Below the pieces are notes generated by a model. That model ran no database searches. It saw nothing but the letters and a program-made list of their open reading frames with translations, and was not told the DNA's origin. Made by a program: the position numbers and the translations under genes. Below are positions 59,667 to 64,000 of a stretch of DNA of 64,000 nucleotides, in pieces. Source of the stretch: Hyphomonadaceae bacterium (GTDB taxonomy: Bacteria > Pseudomonadota > Alphaproteobacteria > Caulobacterales > Aquidulcibacteraceae). The DNA lies in the NCBI GenBank assembly GCA_019753175.1, contig JAIELK010000020.1, positions 1-64,000 on the forward strand, in the 5' to 3' direction. Within the stretch, counting starts at the first letter, position 1, and every line of letters starts with the position of its first letter.

Positions 59667-61436
59667 ATGGAGTCTGTCGTGAAGCAGTTCCTGATTACCG
59701 TCGGCGGCGTTCTCGTCGGCCTCGTTCTATTCCTCTTTATCGGGCCGTTCCTGTTGATTTCGATGCTCGCGGCCTCCGCCGGGAGCGGGCCGACGCATCC
59801 TTCCAACATGGTGCTGACCCTCGACCTTCGGGAAGAGATGACAGATCAGCGTCCATCCAATCCGTTCGCGGCGCTCGGTGGAGAGCCAGCGCTGCTCGAC
59901 GTGATCACGCGGATCGATGCGGCGCGCACCGACGATGCGGTCAAGGGCATCTTTATCCGCGCCAACACGATGGGCATGCCCGCTGCACAAGCCGAAGAAA
60001 TTCGCGCTGCGCTCGCAGCGTTCCGCGAGTCGGGCAAGTTCGTGGTCGCGCATGTGCAAAGCGACGCCATGCGCCTGAGCATGCCGGGCTACATGGCGGT
60101 CGCCGATAGCGACGAAGTCTGGCTGCAGGAGACCAGCGAGTTTCAACCGATGGGTCTGTCGGCCGAGGTGACGTTCCTCGCCGGCACGCTGCAGCGCTAT
60201 CATATGCAAGCGCAGTTCGAGACGCGTGAAGACTACAAGACGGCGGCGAACTCGCTGACGCAGCGCACGTTCACGCCCGCGCACCGCGAATCGATGCTGA
60301 GCCTGATGAACGGTCTCTACGAGACCATGCTGGCGAACATCGCCGCTGACCGCGGCATCACTGCCGAGCAGGCGCGCGCCGCCATCGAAGGCACGCCCTA
60401 CACGGCGCAGCGCGCGGTCGAACTCCGCCTGGTCGATCAGATCGGTCGCCCCGAGGAAGCCGAGCGCGCAGCGCTCGCGCGGGCTGAGGGGTCCGAGCTC
60501 TATCCGTTCGAGGATTACAAGCCCCACGCTCGAAGCGGCGGGCGCGTGATCGCGGTGGTTCAGGGCGAAGGCGCGATCGTGTCCGGTCCGGAAGAGGACG
60601 ATTTCTTCGGCGGCGATGAGGTCTTTAACAGCGATCGTGTCGCACGCGCACTGCTGGACGCCTCGGAAGACGAGGAGGTCGCGGCGATCGTGTTCCGCGT
60701 GAACAGCCCTGGCGGGTCGGTCGTCGCTTCGGATCAGGTGCTGGCGGCGCTGCGTACGGCGCAGGAACGCGGCAAGCGCGTGGTCGTCTCGATGGGCGAT
60801 GTCGCGGCATCGGGCGGGTACTATGTCTCCGCTTACGCCGACGAGATCGTAGCGTCGAACGCCACGATCACCGGCTCGATCGGCGTGGTCGGCGGCAAAC
60901 TGATCATCGGCCCGGCGTTCGATCACTATCTGTCGACCAACACCGAAACCATCACCGTGGGTTCGCCGATGGTTGAAATGTTCACGGGCGAACGGCCGTT
61001 CAACCAAGCCGAGCGCGCCGTGTTCACGGCGGCCATCGACCGCATCTACACGGGTTTTGTTGGCCTCGTCGCCGAAGGGCGCGAGATGACGCCGGAGCAA
61101 GTCCGCGCCATCGCCGGCGGCCGCGTGTGGACGGGTCAGCAAGCGCTGGAGCGTGGCCTGGTCGACCACATCGGCGGCTTCCAGGTTGCGCTCGCCCGCG
61201 CCCGCGCTCTCGCCGGCATCGCCGAAGACGACCGCGTGCAGCTGCGCTTCTACCCGGCGGAAGAAAATCCGTTCGAAGCGTTCGGGCGGCTGTTCGGCGC
61301 GTCATCGGAAAGCGCTGAAGCGCTCGTGCGGCTCAACGCGGTGCTGTCCGATCCGCGCACGCAACGCGCGCTTGCGGCGCTGCGTGAAGAGGACGCCAAC
61401 ATCCGCGCGGAGTCGGAGGCGATGACCATCCGCTAG
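59667..61436 (+). CDS. sppA: Signal peptide peptidase SppA, 67K type
   Basis: This 589-residue membrane protease degrades cleaved signal peptides. One N-terminal membrane helix (about residues 5-35) is followed by two S49 domains; the Lys/Ser catalytic dyad is visible as DYKTAAN (lysine near residue 191 in the first domain) and VAASGGYYVSA (serine near residue 382 in the second domain). The double-domain form is the 67-kDa type of E. coli. The ATG at 59667 is taken; a GTG at 59679 has GGAG at better spacing and may be the real start. A strong terminator follows at 61459. Confidence 0.92.
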   Translation: MESVVKQFLITVGGVLVGLVLFLFIGPFLLISMLAASAGSGPTHPSNMVLTLDLREEMTDQRPSNPFAALGGEPALLDVITRIDAARTDDAVKGIFIRANTMGMPAAQAEEIRAALAAFRESGKFVVAHVQSDAMRLSMPGYMAVADSDEVWLQETSEFQPMGLSAEVTFLAGTLQRYHMQAQFETREDYKTAANSLTQRTFTPAHRESMLSLMNGLYETMLANIAADRGITAEQARAAIEGTPYTAQRAVELRLVDQIGRPEEAERAALARAEGSELYPFEDYKPHARSGGRVIAVVQGEGAIVSGPEEDDFFGGDEVFNSDRVARALLDASEDEEVAAIVFRVNSPGGSVVASDQVLAALRTAQERGKRVVVSMGDVAASGGYYVSAYADEIVASNATITGSIGVVGGKLIIGPAFDHYLSTNTETITVGSPMVEMFTGERPFNQAERAVFTAAIDRIYTGFVGLVAEGREMTPEQVRAIAGGRVWTGQQALERGLVDHIGGFQVALARARALAGIAEDDRVQLRFYPAEENPFEAFGRLFGASSESAEALVRLNAVLSDPRTQRALAALREEDANIRAESEAMTIR

Positions 61437-61458
61437 TCGCGCACCAGTCTCCATAGCC

Positions 61459-61497
61459 TTGGCCCTCCGTAGCTGCCCTGCGGAGGGCCTTTTCTTT
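61459..61497 (+). terminator. Rho-independent terminator after sppA
   Basis: GGCCCTCCG-(TAGCTGCCCTG)-CGGAGGGCC is followed by TTTTCTTT. This is a strong stem (9 bp) with a T tract just after the sppA stop, so transcription of sppA should end before the barrel gene. Confidence 0.85.
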
Positions 61498-61529
61498 GCA
61501 CAGCATTTAGTAAGGTTACTTCTCATTAA

Positions 61530-61547
61530 GCTTTTGATGGCAAAAGC
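61530..61547 (+). promoter_or_regulatory. Hairpin in the leader of the barrel gene
   Basis: GCTTTTG-ATGG-CAAAAGC is a perfect 7-bp stem, about 55 bp before the barrel gene's start, in an AT-rich leader (61498-61601). It is not followed by a T tract on the coding strand, so it may be an mRNA element or an operator rather than a terminator. Confidence 0.4.
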
Positions 61548-61601
61548 AAACGGGAACGCTGCATTCCTCCGAGTGCAGGCAAATTCTGGGGCATGCTCGA
61601 C

Positions 61602-62363
61602 ATGAAGAAAGTTGCTTTAGCCGCCGCGACAATGGCGCTGTTTGCGCCCGCGCTCGCGCACGCCGACACCACCGGTCATGTGGGTTTCGGTTTCAACACG
61701 CTTGATGACGACGCCGACAGCAACAAGAACGACTACCTTGAGCTGAATGGCGCGGTCGTGACGGGCCTCGACGGGGACTGGAATCTTCAGTTTGACGCCA
61801 GCAGCGCCAATATGAATCACGACAATCACAACGACCATATGAATGCGACGACGGTGCATGCGTTCAAACGCACGGACGGTTACGCGTTTGGTGGGTTCGC
61901 GGGTCTGACCGGCGGGGAGTTCGATGGTATTATGGTTGGCGGCGAGGGGGCTCTCTACCTTGATCGCTTCACTTTGGCGGGCGACGTGGCCTACCTCTTC
62001 GATCGGGAAGACAGCGATGTCAGCGGGACTCGTTTGTCCGTCGCCGGCGACTGGTTCGTCACCGACTCCTTCTCGGTGGGCCTCGATGTGAGCGACTTCA
62101 ATTGGTATTTCGACGGCTGGGAACAGGATGGAATGACGTACGGGCTGAACGCCGAGTACCAGTTCACCGGGTCTCAAATCAGTCTGGTCGGAGGCTGGCA
62201 TCAGTCCGATTATGAGGAGTCGTTCTCCTCGGACGTTGAGGTGGAGACCTTCACCATTGGTCTCACGTACAATTTCGGCGCCGGCACTCTGCTGGATCGC
62301 GACCGCAGCGGCGCAAGCATGCGAGGCGGCGACATCGTGCGCGACCAAGTGATGACCTGGTAA
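61602..62363 (+). CDS. Outer-membrane beta-barrel protein
   Basis: This 253-residue protein has a signal peptide (MKKVALAAATMALFAPALAHA). The mature part consists of alternating beta strands, with a final strand ending in FTIGLTYNFGAG before a Gly/Arg/Asp-rich C-terminal tail, and many Gly/aromatic pairs (GYAFGGFAGLTGGEF). Hence it is likely an outer-membrane barrel of 8-10 strands. A segment NMNHDNHNDHMN is very rich in His/Asn/Asp. The ATG at 61602 starts the signal; an ATG at 61593 would add three residues. It is isolated by terminators on both sides. Confidence 0.8.
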   Translation: MKKVALAAATMALFAPALAHADTTGHVGFGFNTLDDDADSNKNDYLELNGAVVTGLDGDWNLQFDASSANMNHDNHNDHMNATTVHAFKRTDGYAFGGFAGLTGGEFDGIMVGGEGALYLDRFTLAGDVAYLFDREDSDVSGTRLSVAGDWFVTDSFSVGLDVSDFNWYFDGWEQDGMTYGLNAEYQFTGSQISLVGGWHQSDYEESFSSDVEVETFTIGLTYNFGAGTLLDRDRSGASMRGGDIVRDQVMTW

Positions 62364-62389
62364 CGCAAAAAAACGCGAATGCGAAGATT

Positions 62390-62418
62390 AAGGCCCCAGC
62401 GCAAGCTGGGGCCTTTTG
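62390..62418 (+). terminator. Rho-independent terminator after the barrel gene
   Basis: AAGGCCCCAGC-GCAA-GCTGGGGCCTT followed by TTGC forms a strong 11-bp stem with a GCAA tetraloop and a short T tract. It isolates the barrel gene from the dioxygenase gene. Confidence 0.85.
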
Positions 62419-62484
62419 CGTTGGGGTCTGGCGCTGGCGCGCCGCTGGTCTAGGATCGGCCTAACTCGACATCGGGAGGAGCCA

Positions 62485-63330
62485 TTGGGCGTCACCGTCA
62501 CCCCGCTTCCAGGCTGCGGCGCCGAGATCGGCGGCGTCGATCTCAGCCGCTCGCTCAGCGACGCGGACTTCGCCACGCTGCGCGCCGCTTACGCCGAGTA
62601 CGGCGTCATCTTCTTCCGCGACCAGGACATCACCGAGGAGCAGCACATTGCCTTCGCGCGCCGCTGGGCGCCGATCGACATCAACCGTTTCCTGGTCGCC
62701 CATCCCCAGCACCCGGAAATCGCCGTGCTGCGTAAGGAAGCCGACCAGACCGAGAATATCGGCGGCGCCTGGCACACCGATCAGTCTTATGACCACGCCC
62801 CGGCGATGGGTTCGATCCTGGTGGCGCGTGAGCTGCCGCCGGCCGGCGGCAACACCTTGTTCGCCTCGATGGTCAAGGCCTACGACGCGCTCTCGCCGGC
62901 GATGAGGGAGAAGCTCGCGCCGCTGAAAGCGATCCATTCGGCCAAGCACATTTTCGGCAAAGCCGCGCTCTACAATCGCGAGCGTGGCGACCGCATCGGC
63001 AATTCCGACGCGGCTGAGGCTTTGCAGGACAGCGTGCATCCGGTGGTGATCACGCATCCGCTCAGCGGCAAGAAGGCGCTGTTCGTCAACATTGCCTACA
63101 CGACGCAGATCATCGGCTGGACGACGCAAGAAACGCAGGCGTTCTTGGCGGAGATGTTCGAGCACTGCACGCGAGCCGAGTTCGTCTATGAGTTCGAATG
63201 GCGCCCGGGTTCGATCGCGTTCTGGGACAATCGCTCGACCTGGCACTACGCCAAGAACGACTATCACGGCCACCGGCGCGAGATGCACCGCATCACCCTA
63301 GAAGGTGTGGCGCTGGCGGGGGCGGCGTGA
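62485..63330 (+). CDS. TauD/TfdA family Fe(II)/2-oxoglutarate dioxygenase
   Basis: This 281-residue enzyme begins VTVTPLPGCGAEIGGVDLSR, the typical TauD start, with GVIFFRDQDITEEQHIAFAR. The Fe(II) site is HxD in GGAWHTDQSYD (about residue 97) and a distal histidine near WHYAKNDYHGHRREMHRITLEG (read in parts), plus the 2-oxoglutarate-binding arginine. It would hydroxylate taurine, alkylsulfonates, phenoxyacids or similar; the substrate is unclear and no sulfur transporter is adjacent. The TTG at 62485, six bases after GGGAGGA, is chosen as the start. Its stop overlaps the next gene's GTG. Confidence 0.88.
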   Translation: MGVTVTPLPGCGAEIGGVDLSRSLSDADFATLRAAYAEYGVIFFRDQDITEEQHIAFARRWAPIDINRFLVAHPQHPEIAVLRKEADQTENIGGAWHTDQSYDHAPAMGSILVARELPPAGGNTLFASMVKAYDALSPAMREKLAPLKAIHSAKHIFGKAALYNRERGDRIGNSDAAEALQDSVHPVVITHPLSGKKALFVNIAYTTQIIGWTTQETQAFLAEMFEHCTRAEFVYEFEWRPGSIAFWDNRSTWHYAKNDYHGHRREMHRITLEGVALAGAA

Positions 63331-63704
63331 GGGCGGGGTGGGATTGGCCCGGTGCGGATGTTGACGACCTCTGGCGCAACGCGGAATTTCGGCGTGTGAC
63401 TAAGCACCCGAAGATACGGCTTTCGCGCCTTCGCGACATTGGATGGCGGTGTTGGGACCCCATTGGTCTCGCTGATCTTGATGGCGGCTGGGAGAACAGC
63501 GCCGCAGCCGACGAGTACGACGGATACTTGCTGAAGGTGGCCGGAATGGTGCGCCGAGACGAAGGCGACGAAGCCGCCGCGCAATATCTCGTATGGGGCG
63601 AGAGCGAGAACATGGGAATGGGCATTCGCGCGGACACCCATCAGCGAGCCAGGGCCACGATAGCCGCCATTCGTGGCGACGCTGCATTGTGGAACGAAGG
63701 CTAG
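63327..63704 (+). CDS. Hypothetical protein
   Basis: The 125-residue protein begins (GTG) RAGWDWPGADVDDLWRNAEF and is rich in Trp, Arg and Asp, soluble, with no signal or membrane helix. It has a helical region near the end (THQRARATIAAIRGDAALW). No family recognised. It overlaps the dioxygenase gene's stop (GTGA at 63327-63330) and may be translated with it. Lower GC and different codon use than the dioxygenase suggest independent origin. Reading-frame quality is good, but a function is not proposed. Confidence 0.6.
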   Translation: MRAGWDWPGADVDDLWRNAEFRRVTKHPKIRLSRLRDIGWRCWDPIGLADLDGGWENSAAADEYDGYLLKVAGMVRRDEGDEAAAQYLVWGESENMGMGIRADTHQRARATIAAIRGDAALWNEG

Positions 63705-63709
63705 TGTCC

Positions 63710-63919
63710 ATGTGGAAAAGGTTCGGACACCAAGCTGTTGGCTTCGCGGCGGCTGGTATGGTTGTGGCCGCGCTGTTCTATTTCCTCTCCCCGTATCTTG
63801 AGGAAGTCGTTGGTCGAGATCGACTGGGCATCTTCCAGGTTGTCGTTGTTGTGCTCTTTGCGATCTACGGCGTTCGCTTGTTTGCCCGCTTGATTGGGCT
63901 CATGGGTCGCAAGGACTGA
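63710..63919 (+). CDS. Small two-helix membrane protein
   Basis: The 69-residue protein begins MWKRFGHQAVGFAAAGMVVA, with two hydrophobic helices (about 9-27 and 40-60) separated by a short acidic loop (LEEVVGRDRLG). No family recognised. The ATG at 63710 is chosen; a GTG at 63704 overlaps the previous stop. It is 5 bp downstream of the previous small gene, so these two and the dioxygenase could be one transcript. Confidence 0.6.
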   Translation: MWKRFGHQAVGFAAAGMVVAALFYFLSPYLEEVVGRDRLGIFQVVVVVLFAIYGVRLFARLIGLMGRKD

Positions 63920-63965
63920 ACCTCCGCTCCCGGCGAAATACAGAAGTCGAACGCGCGACCTCGCT

Positions 63966-63986
63966 CCTCTCCCCTTGTGGGAGAGG
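63966..63986. repeat. Short GC-rich palindrome at the window end
   Basis: CCTCTCCC-CTTGT-GGGAGAGG resembles the core of the long repeat at 14380-14489, and is probably a copy or relic of the same interspersed repeat. Confidence 0.5.
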
Positions 63987-64000
63987 GATCGCGAGCGCCA

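Overview
The window is one continuous stretch of a high-GC alphaproteobacterial chromosome. The gene content suggests the Caulobacterales/Hyphomonadaceae side: a TipF-like degenerate EAL protein, a DUF2093 protein, CtrA-like TTAA-N7 boxes, a long-form NADP isocitrate dehydrogenase, and lipid A genes. This placement is inferred from gene families, since no rRNA or marker gene is present to fix the taxon. Genes are tightly packed, with many ATGA/GTGA overlaps, and most are housekeeping or core metabolism.

Layout. 1-5.6 kb: the end of a DUF885 protein, then a leucine dehydrogenase and branched-chain 2-oxoacid dehydrogenase operon (E1 alpha, E1 beta, E2). 5.7-10.3 kb: a TIR-TM-helical-repeat protein, rsmD, a TerC-type membrane protein, rluB, a small monooxygenase-fold protein and tadA. 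10.4-13.7 kb is the clearest accessory patch: a short ParB-like protein, a 425-bp gene-free gap, an orphan membrane protein and a decayed IS3-family element with both ends still recognisable. 13.9-21.4 kb: maoC-like, ribF, a CheY-like regulator, an SDR, a TPR lipoprotein, a HAD phosphatase, uridine kinase, a tipF-like gene and a TauE/SafE transporter. 21.6-31.2 kb: metabolic and membrane genes, including an acyl-CoA dehydrogenase and an APH-like kinase that resemble the two halves of eukaryotic ACAD10/11, a QueD homologue, CorA, an exported amidohydrolase and purD. 31.2-37.8 kb: a universal stress protein, an M1 aminopeptidase, a large beta-helix membrane protein and xseA. 37.8-39.9 kb: an RHH/PemK toxin-antitoxin pair, a frameshifted gene, DUF2093 and an M23 peptidase. 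40.0-44.4 kb: a lipid A/Kdo gene block (DUF374 acyltransferase, waaA, lpxK, LpxL-like). 44.5-53.0 kb: phosphatase, glutathione reductase, icd, rnd, an MBL hydrolase, an SRAP protein, a 5'-truncated MT-A70 methyltransferase and gph. 53.1-64 kb: glmU-YcxB-like-rpiA, a SET protein, tRNA-Gln, tRNA-Pro, a GT2/GT-C pair, sppA, an outer-membrane barrel with terminators on both sides, and a TauD-type dioxygenase with two small genes.

Working together. The first operon deaminates branched-chain amino acids and converts the oxoacids to acyl-CoAs; no E3 gene is present here. The 40-44 kb block supplies late lipid A/Kdo steps. glmU feeds UDP-GlcNAc into the same envelope pathways. No CRISPR array, prophage or complete multi-gene defence island was found. 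The items most worth a second look are the split ACAD10/11-like pair, the 10.9-13.7 kb relic patch, the truncated MT-A70 gene at the SRAP boundary, the TIR protein, and a pair of 17-bp repeats in the sppA divergent promoter region.
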